NCBI GenBank assembly: GCA_036924835.1
Contig: JBAGRR010000001.1
Span: 5,099,001 to 5,163,000 of the forward strand
DNA length: 64,000 nucleotides
Direction of reading: 5' to 3'
Source: Nitrobacteraceae bacterium AZCC 1564
GTDB lineage: Bacteria; Pseudomonadota; Alphaproteobacteria; Rhizobiales; Xanthobacteraceae
Positions 16,549-25,425 of the stretch are shown here, one piece after another. Under the pieces are notes generated by a model. That model saw nothing but the letters and a program-made list of their open reading frames with translations. It was not told where the DNA came from and made no database searches. Position numbers and translations under genes: made by a program. Each line of letters opens with the position of its first letter. The stretch's first letter is position 1.

Positions 16549-18051
16549 TCAGCTCGGTCTCAGCTTTGAGGCTGCCGCGGTTGTCGGGCGCTTTGCGGGA
16601 CGCGAGGCGTCGCGTGTGACCACGGGCTTCGCAGGACGTGAGGCGTCGCGTGTGACCACGCGCTTCGAAACACGCGGGTCCCGTGTGCTCACGCGGTTCA
16701 CTTTCTTTGCGTCGACCTTCTTAGCCTCCACCTTCTTCGCGTCGACCTTCTTCACGTCCGCCTTCTTGGCGTCCGCCTTCTTCACGTTCGCTGCCGCCAG
16801 TTTGGTGCCGCGGAAGTGCTTGGCATATTCCTCGCCGTCGATCGGTGCGACATGCGGCGGGTCCCTGGCGAGATAAGGGCGCGCGATTCCGAACTCTTTC
16901 CCGTGCGCATCGACCCACTTCCAGAGCTTCACGGAGGACGCAAATCGCTGGTCGCGTGTGTCGCCCTCGACGCTGACGACATCGGCCGCAACCCCATGCC
17001 CATAGCCGCCGCGCAAGCTTCCGCCATGATACGACCTGTTACTCGCCGCCCTGAGGCCGCTTGCGATCGACTGGCGGTAGTCATCACGGAATCCGCTGGT
17101 GATGCCGGGCGAAAGGCCCGCCGCTTCCGCCGCGCGAAGCATATGAAACAATTTCAGCTTGAAGCCCCGATCCATGCCTCCGATCACGTAGTCCATCATC
17201 GATAGGCGAGCGCGCTCCGCCGCCTTCGGATCCTTCCACCCGAAATCCTGCTCGACCAGCTTGGTGAAGGCTTTGGAGACGGTCACAGTCACCGTCTTGG
17301 TCTTACTTTTTTCCTTGCCTTTTCCCTTGACCTTGACCTTGACCTTGCGCTCGACGGTGACGTTCCTCCATTCAACCATTTTGAGGGTGTCTTCCTTGGG
17401 CGCGCGTTGATAAAGCGCCCACAGATAGCGATCGATGCAGATGTCCACGCCCAGGCACTCGTCGACACTATCGATGGACGTCGCGGCCTTGCCGGCGTTG
17501 CGAGGTTCAATATCCGAAAGGTCGACATCCGATGGATTCACGGTTGCGATTTGCATCGGCGCAGGCTCGTTTGGCGGAACATGTTCGGTTGACGGCGCAT
17601 GTTCTGCTGGCGGCGCTTGTTCTGGTGGCGACGCTTGCGACGCATTTGTCGGGGCCGTTTCAACGGCCGGCGGCTCCGGCATCTTCGTAGCGATCGATGC
17701 GCCGGCGATGTCTCCCGCAAGCGATGGTTCAGTCATCGCCACTTGGTTTCGATCGAGCTGGGTTTGATCGGGCTGGGTTTGGCTTAGATCGTCATCGGAG
17801 ATTGAGCCTGGCTGCGGTGAGCTTGGCTGCAGTGTTTCCGCAAGCTCCTGTTTGTTGGCGGCGAGCCCTTGAGTGGTGGAAGTAGAGGGAGCGCTGATGT
17901 CCGTAGGTGGTGCCGCGCCGGTGGTCTGGAGTCCTTCTGACCCGGAGGTCGCGAGCAGGCCGACAATCCCGGTCGCAAGAGCGACGGATCGCAACACGGG
18001 CGCAGGCACGATTGAAATCATCACTGGTGAAAGTCGCAGCGGGTTCATCAT
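16549..18051 (-). CDS. exported M15/VanY-like peptidase with Lys-rich tail
   Basis: The 500-residue protein has a signal/anchor near residues 10-35, then a Pro/Ala/Glu/Gln-rich linker to about residue 185 (with PPEQAPPAEHAPSTEHVPPN repeats). The folded domain contains GITSGFRDDYRQS, YGHGVAADVV and ARDPPHV, matching the His/Asp/His zinc motif of M15 D,D-carboxypeptidases or muramoyl peptidases. The C-terminus is a tandem KKADAKKADVKKVDAKKVEA tail and two VTRDASRPAK repeats, likely a cell-wall-binding polycation. ATG 18051 follows GAGG. It is divergent from the L,D-transpeptidase, giving a cell-wall pair. Confidence 0.72.
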   Translation of the reverse strand: MMNPLRLSPVMISIVPAPVLRSVALATGIVGLLATSGSEGLQTTGAAPPTDISAPSTSTTQGLAANKQELAETLQPSSPQPGSISDDDLSQTQPDQTQLDRNQVAMTEPSLAGDIAGASIATKMPEPPAVETAPTNASQASPPEQAPPAEHAPSTEHVPPNEPAPMQIATVNPSDVDLSDIEPRNAGKAATSIDSVDECLGVDICIDRYLWALYQRAPKEDTLKMVEWRNVTVERKVKVKVKGKGKEKSKTKTVTVTVSKAFTKLVEQDFGWKDPKAAERARLSMMDYVIGGMDRGFKLKLFHMLRAAEAAGLSPGITSGFRDDYRQSIASGLRAASNRSYHGGSLRGGYGHGVAADVVSVEGDTRDQRFASSVKLWKWVDAHGKEFGIARPYLARDPPHVAPIDGEEYAKHFRGTKLAAANVKKADAKKADVKKVDAKKVEAKKVDAKKVNRVSTRDPRVSKRVVTRDASRPAKPVVTRDASRPAKRPTTAAASKLRPS

Positions 18052-18428
18052 TCCAGCCTCGTCGGAACCGGATTGGACAGCCAAGCATGCGGACGCCGTT
18101 GATTTTTCTGACAAGGAAATGACCGCACAATGGCGCAAACGGACAGGCGGTATCCTTTTCGGGCAAGTGTTGCCTGTGCGCAACGGCCCGCGGCGGGGCT
18201 GCGATCACCATAAAGGGTCAGCAAGCATGCCCGAAATATGAGGCGAGACTTTAACGTGTCATACGAGATGTCCGTTTTGTGCCAACTTCCGCTGCGAACA
18301 TGCTTGCTCCTCACGAGTCGTATATGTGAGGTTGGTCACGACGGCATCGAGTTGGCGATGGTCAGTGGTGGTGGCGTTTTTTGTTAAATCGACGCAAGCG
18401 CGGATGAAGCGTTTCAACGGGGAATGGA
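18052..18428. other. divergent promoter gap
   Basis: The region separates the outward-reading peptidase and L,D-transpeptidase genes. I see no repeat array or gene. GTCCGTTTTGTGCC near 18271 is a weak copy of the short GTCCGCTTTGGG palindrome. Confidence 0.35.
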
Positions 18429-19994
18429 ATGGTGAAACGATTGACGTCGGTGAAGTCCACTTGGGCGAAATCCCGCGTGGCGATGCGCCGCCGGAAGACA
18501 CCTACCGTTGTGATGCTCGCGGCGATCGCCGCGCTGATGGCGCCGACCACTGAGGCCGCCCCAGCAAAAAAAGGCCGCCCTGCGCAACCAGCGGAGGCGA
18601 CGGCGCCGCGCGACGCAGGCGAGCCGCTCATGGCGATCGTGTCGATCAAGAGCCAGCAGGTCACCTTCTATGATTCTGAAGGCTGGATCTTCCGCGCGCC
18701 GGTATCGACCGGCATCAAGGAGCGCGAGACGCCGGCCGGCGTCTTCGCGATCGTCGAGAAGGACAAGGACCACCGCTCGACCATGTATGACGATGCCTGG
18801 ATGCCGAACATGCTGCGCATCACCTGGAACGGCCTCGCGTTGCATGGCGGCCCGTTGCCCGGCTATGCGGCCTCACACGGCTGCATTCGAATGCCTTACG
18901 GCTTTGCGGAGAAGCTGTTCGACAAGACGCGGATCGGGATGCGCGTGATCATCTCGCCGGACGATGCGGCCCCGGTCGATTTTTCCCACCCGGCGCTATC
19001 GCTCTTCGTGCCGAACGCCGAGGCCATCGCAGCCGCCCCAGTCAAGGCCGAGACGCTCGCACGCGAAGCGTCCGAGGCTGCCACCACGGCCGACGAGGCA
19101 AAGAAGGTTGCGAGCACTTTGGCCCGCGAGTCGGCGCCGGTCGCGGCGTCGCTCCGCAAGCTCGAGCGGCTCAAGGCCCGCACCGATGCCGAGCTCGCAT
19201 CCGCCGACAAGGCGCTGGTCGCCGCCAAGACCGACCAAGCCAAACTGAAGGCCGAAGAGCGCAAGCAAAAGGCCGCAGCCAAGGCAACGGAAGTTGGGAC
19301 GCAACTCGACACGGCTAAAGCTGATGCGACATCAAAGCTCGACGCAGCCGCTGCTGCGAAGGAAGCGACCAAGGCGGCCCAGACAAGGAAGGCCGACACC
19401 GCCAAGGCGGCGCTCGATGCGAAGCTCGCGATTGAGCCGGCCTCGATCTACATCAGCCGCGAGACGCGGACGCTTTACGTCCGGCGCAACACGCATAAGC
19501 CGGCGCCGGACGGGGGCGGCGAGGTGTTTGATACGACCATCGAGGTCCCGGTCACGATCCGCGATCCTTATAAACCCATCGGCACGCATGTGTTCACGGC
19601 GGTGGCGCGCAACGAGGCGGGCCTGCGCTGGACCGCCGTCACGATCGATCACGGAGATGACGCCAAGAACGCGCTCGACCGCATTACCATCCCGAAGGAA
19701 GTGCTCGATCGCATCGCGCCGACCGCATTGCCGCGATCCTCGATCATCGTCTCGGACGAGCCGCTGAGCGCCGAGACCAACTATCGCACCGAGTTCGTTG
19801 CGGTGCTGAACGACCAGCCCCAGGGCGGCTTCATCACGCGCGAACCTTCCGAAGTGCGCGTTGCCGACGACGGCTGGGGCAACGGCCGGGACGATGACGG
19901 CTTCGGCTTCTTTTTCCAACGCAATCCGCGTCCCCAAATGCGCCGGGACGGCGGCCAGTTCTTCTTTCCTCCGATGCAACGCGGCTGGTGGTAA
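18429..19994 (+). CDS. L,D-transpeptidase (YkuD domain)
   Basis: The 521-residue envelope protein has a signal segment (TPTVVMLAAIAALMAPTTEAAPA). The YkuD domain spans about residues 65-185, with the catalytic HGGPLPGYAASHGCIRMP motif at about 139-156; the Cys forms the acyl-enzyme that cross-links peptidoglycan by 3-3 bonds. A long Ala/Lys coiled coil follows (about 200-325), then a second all-beta region and a tail rich in Asp, Phe and Arg. ATG 18483 could be the true start if the signal begins at MRRRKTP. Its 3' third is duplicated at 22199. Confidence 0.82.
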   Translation: MVKRLTSVKSTWAKSRVAMRRRKTPTVVMLAAIAALMAPTTEAAPAKKGRPAQPAEATAPRDAGEPLMAIVSIKSQQVTFYDSEGWIFRAPVSTGIKERETPAGVFAIVEKDKDHRSTMYDDAWMPNMLRITWNGLALHGGPLPGYAASHGCIRMPYGFAEKLFDKTRIGMRVIISPDDAAPVDFSHPALSLFVPNAEAIAAAPVKAETLAREASEAATTADEAKKVASTLARESAPVAASLRKLERLKARTDAELASADKALVAAKTDQAKLKAEERKQKAAAKATEVGTQLDTAKADATSKLDAAAAAKEATKAAQTRKADTAKAALDAKLAIEPASIYISRETRTLYVRRNTHKPAPDGGGEVFDTTIEVPVTIRDPYKPIGTHVFTAVARNEAGLRWTAVTIDHGDDAKNALDRITIPKEVLDRIAPTALPRSSIIVSDEPLSAETNYRTEFVAVLNDQPQGGFITREPSEVRVADDGWGNGRDDDGFGFFFQRNPRPQMRRDGGQFFFPPMQRGWW

Positions 19995-20009
19995 GACGCG
20001 GCAGGCCGG
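19500..20009 (+). repeat. direct repeat copy 1 (transpeptidase 3' end)
   Basis: This 510 bp segment, covering the last ~165 codons of the L,D-transpeptidase plus 15 bp beyond its stop, is repeated in the same orientation at 22199-22698 with only scattered base changes and one 10 bp deletion. The two copies flank the AIPR gene. Confidence 0.9.
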
Positions 20010-20107
20010 GCGTTGTTTGCACGCCCCGCGCAGGTCCTCATGTCCGCTTCGGGCTAATAGCGAGCATGGACAATTAGCAATACCGACTCTTTATTTGTTC
20101 ACGAGAA

Positions 20108-22093
20108 CTAAGAGGCGCTGCCTTTGCTCGTATCTCCCGGGGCGATGATATTATCCGCGGCATCATACAGCATCCCGTCCACCTGCTTAATACGCCGCCC
20201 GGACCTTATCAGTTGGTCGATGGCGCGCTGTACCTTAATTCTTGAGACCTCTAGTTTCTCTGCGACTTCAATGTGTACGCCGGTCGGCCATGGCTGCGTT
20301 GGCAGAAGGCTATCCACTTGATTAAGAAGCTCGTCGGGGAGTGGTGGGAAGGGCCGCCGAGTGTCCCTTTCGCTCCAACTGGAGTAATCGCCTTTTAAGC
20401 ATTCGACTCCGGTCAGCGAGTGTAACGCCGCGAACTCCTTGCAAACGTTCGCGCAGAACTCGGCAGTTGGTTCTTGCCTCGCGCTTAGGCGCCTACGCTC
20501 GTCAACGAAGCGGAAGCAATCGTTCATTAGGGCTGCATTGATATCATTTAGATCGATGGCTCTGCAAAATTCCGATATCGAGAAGCTCATCCTGCCGCAA
20601 ACTTTGGCGGCGTACAGCAATGCAATTAGGCCCCGCCAAGTTTTCAGAGCTCGCTCGCCGTTGCTTCGTTGCGAGTGGAGCATTTGCCGTTCGGCCGCTT
20701 TCAACAGCGCGACGAGGCGAGGCCATACATCGATCGGAGCCTTATCCGAGAATACTTGCTCATAGCGTTCTTGGTTGCGCATGAAGCGCGACTTCAATCT
20801 TGCGGCTCTCGCTGGCTGCTTGAGTATGATTGCGACATATCCGGCAGCGACGTACATTGGAGTCACGAACCGTTCCAGTGGTCGTCCGATGTTGCGGTAA
20901 TAATTTTTCCTGCGTTCATAGTAAAAATCGTGACGTTCGAGGATCTGCTCGATATCCCGCTGGATCTTGTCCGTGGCGTGCAGTGCCGCCTGTTCTATGG
21001 CGCTCTGATTGTTTGTTGCGCGAATGATCTCGTCACGCAGTCGCTCGTCTCCGGACACGATGATCTTAATTGACAGGGTTCTGTTCGAAGATCGCGTAGA
21101 GCCCGCATGAAAGTGTCGATAAATCGACTCGGTGGTTTGCAAACCGTTCACCACTTGAATGTCTTGCATCATCATATTCCTGCCGCGGCTGATCACTGCG
21201 TTAGTGGTCAAAATCGTGATGCCATTGTTGAGCCAGAGAAAGTCGGGCCCTGACTCGTCTTCGAGGGACGCCGAGATGTCGAGATTGACCTTGTTCTCTC
21301 CCAAGTAGTCCCGAACGTTGGAGTCGAAGAGATATCGTCGGAGATTGCCATGCTCGTCGCAGATGAACCGATAGTAGTCGGAGAGCTCAGCGATCAATAT
21401 GTATCCGCCGGCTGGTCCCGCAAGGTGATCTTGGAATGGCAGCTCCAATGTAAATTGCTTCACTCTGCGATACCGCTCGATTAACTCGGTTGCACCCATG
21501 AATTTGAAGCTTGCAGTAGCGTCGCTAAAGAAGCTTGCGGTGGTGAGGCGAATCTGTTCAGAGCGCGCTCTGACGCTCTCGCCGATTTCGGTGGTGTCGC
21601 CCCGAGAGCAATACACAAATGAGAGATTTAGCTTTGGACTGGTGATTGCAAGCTTCTCGTAGACACTGACTAACAGGCTGCGAGTCTTCAATAAGGCACT
21701 TGAATACGCTCCTTTGAGGTCGGCATCAGCAATGGAAAGATCAAACAACTCCTGAACGGTTGCGAGCATACTGTTGAGGGTCGCCTCTTTAAACGTGTCG
21801 TGGTGCTTGCAACTGATTACTATGACATCGACCTGCGCGTGCGATTTAGGCCATGTTACGGTCGTTTCCGAAACCATATGCCCGTTGACGAAAATGAAGA
21901 AGCCATCGATACCGCCGTCGTGGCGGCCATCGACTGAGCCGGCCTCCAACTCTTCGTCAGATAAGTCGTATTCTTTCAGGATCTGCTCGAAGCTGAAGTA
22001 CTCAAAGACCTCGCCCTTATCATCGGACGGTTTCCTGTCGGCCGCTCTCTGCGAGATGATGCCATCAATGAGGATGCTGTCGTTCTTTGCCAT
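20108..22093 (-). CDS. AIPR-family abortive phage infection protein
   Basis: The 661-residue cytoplasmic protein matches the AIPR family of abortive-infection proteins: FDSNVRDYLGENKVNLDI, FLWLNNGITILTTNA and QDIQVVNGLQTTESIYRHF lie at about residues 265-345. The N-terminus has HDGGIDGFFIFVNG and VISCKHHDTF, spaced like the D and xxK parts of a PD-(D/E)xK nuclease, although the middle acidic residue is Ser here. The C-terminus (VHIEVAEKLEVSRIKVQRAIDQLI) looks like a winged helix. ATG 22093 or GTG 22099. It is a lone gene on the opposite strand to its flanks, between two transpeptidase 3' copies, with AT content above its surroundings, which suggests horizontal arrival. Confidence 0.83.
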   Translation of the reverse strand: MAKNDSILIDGIISQRAADRKPSDDKGEVFEYFSFEQILKEYDLSDEELEAGSVDGRHDGGIDGFFIFVNGHMVSETTVTWPKSHAQVDVIVISCKHHDTFKEATLNSMLATVQELFDLSIADADLKGAYSSALLKTRSLLVSVYEKLAITSPKLNLSFVYCSRGDTTEIGESVRARSEQIRLTTASFFSDATASFKFMGATELIERYRRVKQFTLELPFQDHLAGPAGGYILIAELSDYYRFICDEHGNLRRYLFDSNVRDYLGENKVNLDISASLEDESGPDFLWLNNGITILTTNAVISRGRNMMMQDIQVVNGLQTTESIYRHFHAGSTRSSNRTLSIKIIVSGDERLRDEIIRATNNQSAIEQAALHATDKIQRDIEQILERHDFYYERRKNYYRNIGRPLERFVTPMYVAAGYVAIILKQPARAARLKSRFMRNQERYEQVFSDKAPIDVWPRLVALLKAAERQMLHSQRSNGERALKTWRGLIALLYAAKVCGRMSFSISEFCRAIDLNDINAALMNDCFRFVDERRRLSARQEPTAEFCANVCKEFAALHSLTGVECLKGDYSSWSERDTRRPFPPLPDELLNQVDSLLPTQPWPTGVHIEVAEKLEVSRIKVQRAIDQLIRSGRRIKQVDGMLYDAADNIIAPGDTSKGSAS

Positions 22094-22198
22094 AGTCACT
22101 CGGCCGGCTGATTTGCGGATATTCGCAATGAACCGTGACTCGGGGCCGAAGGCAAGGAAGCTTTAGGGCGACCGGCCCACGTCATCTCGGCAACTGGC

Positions 22199-22698
22199 CC
22201 GGCGCCGGACGGGGGCGGCGAGGTGTTTGATAGGTCCCGGTCACGATCCGCGATCCTTATAAACCCATCGGCACGCATGTGTTCACGGCGGTGGCGCGCA
22301 ACGACGCAGGCCTGCGCTGGACCGCCGTCACGATCGATCATGGGGATGACGCCAAGAACGCGCTCGACCGCATCACCATCCCGAAGGAAGTGCTCGATCG
22401 CATCGCGCCGACCGCAATGCCGCGATCCTCGATCATCGTCTCGGACGAGCCGCTGAGCGCCGAGACCAACTATCGCACCGAGTTCGTTGCGGTGCTGAAC
22501 GACCAGCCCCAGGGCGGCTTCATCACGCGCGAACCTTCGGAAGTGCGTGTTGCCGACGACGGCTGGGGCAACGGCCGGGACGATGACGGCTTCGGCTTCT
22601 TTTTCCAACGCAATCCGCGTCCTCAAGTGCGCCGGGACGGCGGCCAGTTCTTCTTTCCTCCGATGCAACGCGGCTGGTGGTAAGACGCGGCAGGCCGG
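22199..22698 (+). pseudogene. duplicated 3' fragment of the L,D-transpeptidase
   Basis: The segment aligns with 19500-20009; the 10 bp ACGACCATCG is missing after GAGGTGTTTGAT, so it could not be read in frame from a full-length start. It keeps the stop codon and 15 bp downstream. It ends where a class-D hairpin (TGTGGTGGTTCAGA) begins. Confidence 0.88.
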
Positions 22699-22820
22699 TG
22701 TGGTGGTTCAGAAGTTCATTATCTCTGCAAGTCTTTCAGGCGAACATCTGAACCTAAACCGCACGAGAATAAGTTTGCTAGTGTCCTTGCGAATCCGAAG
22801 TTCGCATCTGAGGAAGCCGC
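22698..22820. repeat. degenerate hairpin plus half hairpin
   Basis: About 22698-22767 pairs GTGTGGTGGTTCAGA with TCTGAACCTAAACCGCAC. After an AATAAGTTTG linker, CTAGTGTCC starts a half element (22778 on) whose right arm is missing. The pitch of about 80 bp matches the arrays. Confidence 0.6.
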
Positions 22821-22839
22821 AAGCTGGTGCGCCAGAGCG

Positions 22840-23019
22840 TTAGCCCGCATGACATAACCATCTGCGGTCGCTGTGTTGACGGGCCTTGAAGCGGTTCGCG
22901 CACTTCATTGAACAGAGGGCGGTCGACCAAGAGTAGTGTCGAATGAGGCCAAACTTTCGGTCACAAATCGCGCAACGGTTCGCTGCGCCAGTCCATGGAT
23001 GTTGGTGCCTCCTGCACAT
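22840..23019 (-). CDS. small CxxC zinc-knuckle protein
   Basis: This 59-residue gene starts at an ATG five bases after a perfect AGGAGG. The product contains ANRCAICDRKFGLIRHYSW followed by ALCSMKCANRFKARQ, so two Cys pairs (CxxC and CxxxC) suitable for one zinc, then a basic helix. Similar short proteins are common in Bradyrhizobium relatives; function unknown. It is downstream of a second small Cys protein on the same strand. Confidence 0.65.
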   Translation of the reverse strand: MCRRHQHPWTGAANRCAICDRKFGLIRHYSWSTALCSMKCANRFKARQHSDRRWLCHAG

Positions 23020-23147
23020 TGTTGCCTCCTATAGTCTGTAGCGGACGTTTCTTGTTTGGTGTCGTACTTGGCGCACACGTTAGAGCACGCTTTCATGATG
23101 CGGCATTTGTTCGAGCAAAAGCGCTCGTAAATTGCCGCAAGGGTTTT

Positions 23148-23324
23148 TCATGTTGCCACTTCTGCTTCCGCCTCCGCCTGCATTCGCAATATCCAACGAA
23201 GGTAGGCTTCCTGACCCTTGAGAAAGCACTCGCGCCCGCAATAATGCTCATGCGCGGGATTTCGCATCGAGATAATTTTCGGGTCTTCACTGTCGCATTG
23301 AGAGCAACGAAGGGCTATACGCAT
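23148..23324 (-). CDS. small Cys-pair (zinc-binding) protein
   Basis: The 58-residue product has LRCSQCDSEDPKI and HEHYCGRECFLKGQEAYLRW, again CxxC plus CxxxC, followed by an Ala/Glu helix. GGAGG lies six bases before ATG 23324; an in-frame ATG nine codons earlier lacks this. It is upstream of the 22840-23019 gene. Between them a frame reading ERFCSNKCRIMKACSNVC may be the remnant of a third paralogue. Confidence 0.62.
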   Translation of the reverse strand: MRIALRCSQCDSEDPKIISMRNPAHEHYCGRECFLKGQEAYLRWILRMQAEAEAEVAT

Positions 23325-23408
23325 GGCGACCTCCTTCTGAGGAATGACCAATTTGCGGTGAGAAGCTGCGCTTCATTTCGCCCTCGCGGTTCTGGAGAGC
23401 GACTGCTT

Positions 23409-23520
23409 CTAGTGTCCTGAATCCGAAGTTCGCCTCATCATGCAGCGCGTAGCGAAGCTCGGATTGGAAGGGACACTTCTAAGCTACGAGTTGAGTGTGG
23501 TTTAGGTTCAGCCCATCATC
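23409..23520. repeat. degenerate CTAG hairpin and following half element
   Basis: It opens CTAGTGTCCTGAATCCGAAG and closes GGATTGGAAGGGACACT; a 15 nt spacer is followed by GAGTGTGGTTTAGGTTCAG, the left arm of a class-D hairpin with no right arm. The left half is nearly identical to 51952-52000. Confidence 0.6.
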
Positions 23521-23550
23521 AAGCTGTCTGAATGTTTGGTTTGCTCATCC

Positions 23551-23934
23551 CTACGTATAACTGCTCGCGGAGCGCAGAGCGGCATCAACGCAGTTGATCA
23601 AAGCATCTGCATCGTAGGGCTTGGTCAGGAAGCACGTCGCGCCCGCGTTCAGCGCTCTCGCGCGGACGCTCTCAGCGGGAAAGGCCGTAATAAAGATGAA
23701 TGGCACGCGATGTCCCTGGGCGTGCAAGTGAGCTTGCAGTTCGATACCGCTCATTTCTCCCATCTGAACGTCCGCAATGATACACGACGTGCCATTCACC
23801 TCGTTCGACAGCAAGAATTCTTCGGCCGATGCGAATGCATGGACGATGTAGCCGAGCGACCTCACGAGATTGGAGGTCGCGACGCGAACGGATCCATCAT
23901 CGTCGATGATTGAGATCACTGGAGTGTTTGACAA
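23551..23934 (-). CDS. single-domain response regulator
   Basis: The 127-residue protein is a lone receiver domain: VISIIDDDGSVR (acidic pair), CIIADVQMGEMSGIEL (phospho-acceptor Asp near residue 55), FIFITAFPAE (switch Thr) and FLTKPYDADAL (conserved Lys). No output domain. I prefer TTG 23934 (MSNTPVIS), six bases after GGAAGG; the frame is open further upstream. It probably relays or buffers phosphate in the same system as the neighbouring FixJ-like regulator and PAS kinase. Confidence 0.82.
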   Translation of the reverse strand: MSNTPVISIIDDDGSVRVATSNLVRSLGYIVHAFASAEEFLLSNEVNGTSCIIADVQMGEMSGIELQAHLHAQGHRVPFIFITAFPAESVRARALNAGATCFLTKPYDADALINCVDAALRSASSYT

Positions 23935-24076
23935 TGCGGTCCTTCCTGCCGGCACGAACGGAGAACCCAAGCGCAGCCGCCGGAAGAAAGAGTGCGCCGC
24001 AAAGCAGGATCAGAAAATCATACTTAGGTTTGTACAGCGAACGATCTAAGACGATGGGCTCTTAAGACTTTGGGCT

Positions 24077-24736
24077 CTAAGGTTTCGGGCGATGAATTCC
24101 GAGCATCTCGGCCATCCTCACCAAATCAGCCAACGATTTCGCACCCATCTTCTTCATGACCTGCCCGCGGTGGATCTTCACCGTAATCTCAGCAATTCCA
24201 ATCTGCGCTGCGATTTGCTTGTTCATGAACCCGGCAGCGACCAAAGCCAGCACATCGCGTTCCCGGGGAGTCAGGGTCGCGAGAACCGCCTGCAAATCCG
24301 AGAGAGCCTTTGCATCGATCCGCCGCTTTCTGTCACGCTTGATCGCCGTCGCCACGGCATCGAGCATATCCTGATCGCGAAACGGCTTGGTCAGGAAATC
24401 TATGGCGCCGGCTTTCATCGCCTTGACCGTCATTGGAATGTCGCCATGCCCCGTGATGAAAATGATCGGGATGTGGATGCCGGCCTTCACCAAGTCAGCC
24501 TGAAAATCCAGGCCGCTCAAGCGGGGCAACCTGACGTCGAGGACAAGGCAACTGGCAACATCCGGAAGCTTACTCTGCAGAAACTCGGGCGCTGAGCCGA
24601 ACAGCTCAACCCGCAAGCCCACTGACCGGAAAAGATTCCCGAGCGCGTCGCGAACTGAGGCATCATCGTCGATAATGAAGACGATCGGCTCCTCAGCGCC
24701 CGCGAGATCGCGAGCCGATGTTTGGCGCCCAGCCAC
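24077..24736 (-). CDS. FixJ-family response regulator
   Basis: The 219-residue protein has a receiver domain (VFIIDDDASVRDAL; LVLDVRLPRLSGLDF with the phospho-Asp; FITGHGDIPMTVKAMKAGAIDFLTKPF, the FixJ/NtrC-type loop) and a LuxR helix-turn-helix (LTPRERDVLALVAAGFMNKQIAAQIGIAEITVKIHRGQVMKKM). This is the FixJ/TodT arrangement. The PAS histidine kinase at 25426 reads divergently and is the likely partner. Confidence 0.9.
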   Translation of the reverse strand: MAGRQTSARDLAGAEEPIVFIIDDDASVRDALGNLFRSVGLRVELFGSAPEFLQSKLPDVASCLVLDVRLPRLSGLDFQADLVKAGIHIPIIFITGHGDIPMTVKAMKAGAIDFLTKPFRDQDMLDAVATAIKRDRKRRIDAKALSDLQAVLATLTPRERDVLALVAAGFMNKQIAAQIGIAEITVKIHRGQVMKKMGAKSLADLVRMAEMLGIHRPKP

Positions 24737-25084
24737 GACTTTTTATCCTCCCTGGCGATAAGCCAACGAAGCTAAGATGAGCTTACCAGAGCAAAGCATC
24801 ATTTTGCCCACAAATCGATAAACCGCCTTGCCGGTTGCAAATTCCTCTCAAGGTCGAGAATGGCGGAGGAGGCGACCGCTGGTGGTGCGCCAAGCCTGCG
24901 CTCACACGTTTCGTTTCGGCCTGCGCCCCGCTGCTGCCGCTTTACTCGCGGGACAGATCGAGACAAGCTACCGATGTGGCAAATGGGTGACTTGCGGCGC
25001 GAGCCGGCAGCTTGTGCTCCGTCGCTCTCGATCTGGGAGCGTCAGCTTGCCAGATTGACCGAACGACAAAGTCCGATCGTGACA
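24737..25084. other. leader side of the divergent kinase/regulator spacer
   Basis: No gene or repeat is recognised before the hairpin array begins at 25085. The segment probably carries the promoter of the FixJ-like gene. Confidence 0.35.
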
Positions 25085-25414
25085 CTAGTGTTCCGGTTCT
25101 GACATTCGTATTACCTCGCAGCAGGCACTTTACGAATGTCAGAACCAAAGGAACACTAGCAAATAAGAAATTCTAGTGGTCCGATTCTAACGTTCGCATC
25201 CCGTTGGGGCAGCCATTTTTGCGAACGTTAGAATCGAAAGACCACTAGCAAAGTTATAAATCTAGTGCGGTTTTGTATCTGACGTTCGTATGATGGACCT
25301 GTGACCAATTCTGATACGAACGTCAGATACACCGCACTAGCGTGGCTTTTGGCTCTGACGTTCCTTCGAAGAGTGCGCAGCAAACTGAAAGGAACGTCAG
25401 AGCCGCCACACTAG
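25085..25414. repeat. four-hairpin array 2
   Basis: Hairpins lie at 25085-25159, 25173-25248, 25262-25340 and 25337-25414 (start-to-start 88, 89, 75 bp). The last two share one CTAG. Termini pair within each: CTAGTGTTCC/GGAACACTAG, CTAGTGGTCC/GACCACTAG, CTAGTGCGGT/ACCGCACTAG and CTAGCGTGGC/GCCACACTAG. Stems differ: GGTTCTGACATTCGTA, GATTCTAACGTTCGCA, GTATCTGACGTTCGTA and GGCTCTGACGTTCC. Two 13 nt linkers start CAAA. The array ends 11 bp before the kinase start. Confidence 0.88.
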
Positions 25415-25425
25415 GACCAACCGGC

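Noticed and set aside
22279..22683. Separate gene in the second transpeptidase copy
   Set aside because: It is the frame of the duplicated 3' end with a GTG by chance; there is no ribosome site and the upstream frame is broken by a 10 bp deletion.
25173..25248. Integron attC sites as an explanation of the hairpins
   Set aside because: Some stems contain CTAAC...GTTAG, as in attC, but other classes in the same arrays lack it, and there is no integrase gene, no cassette order and no fixed attC core.
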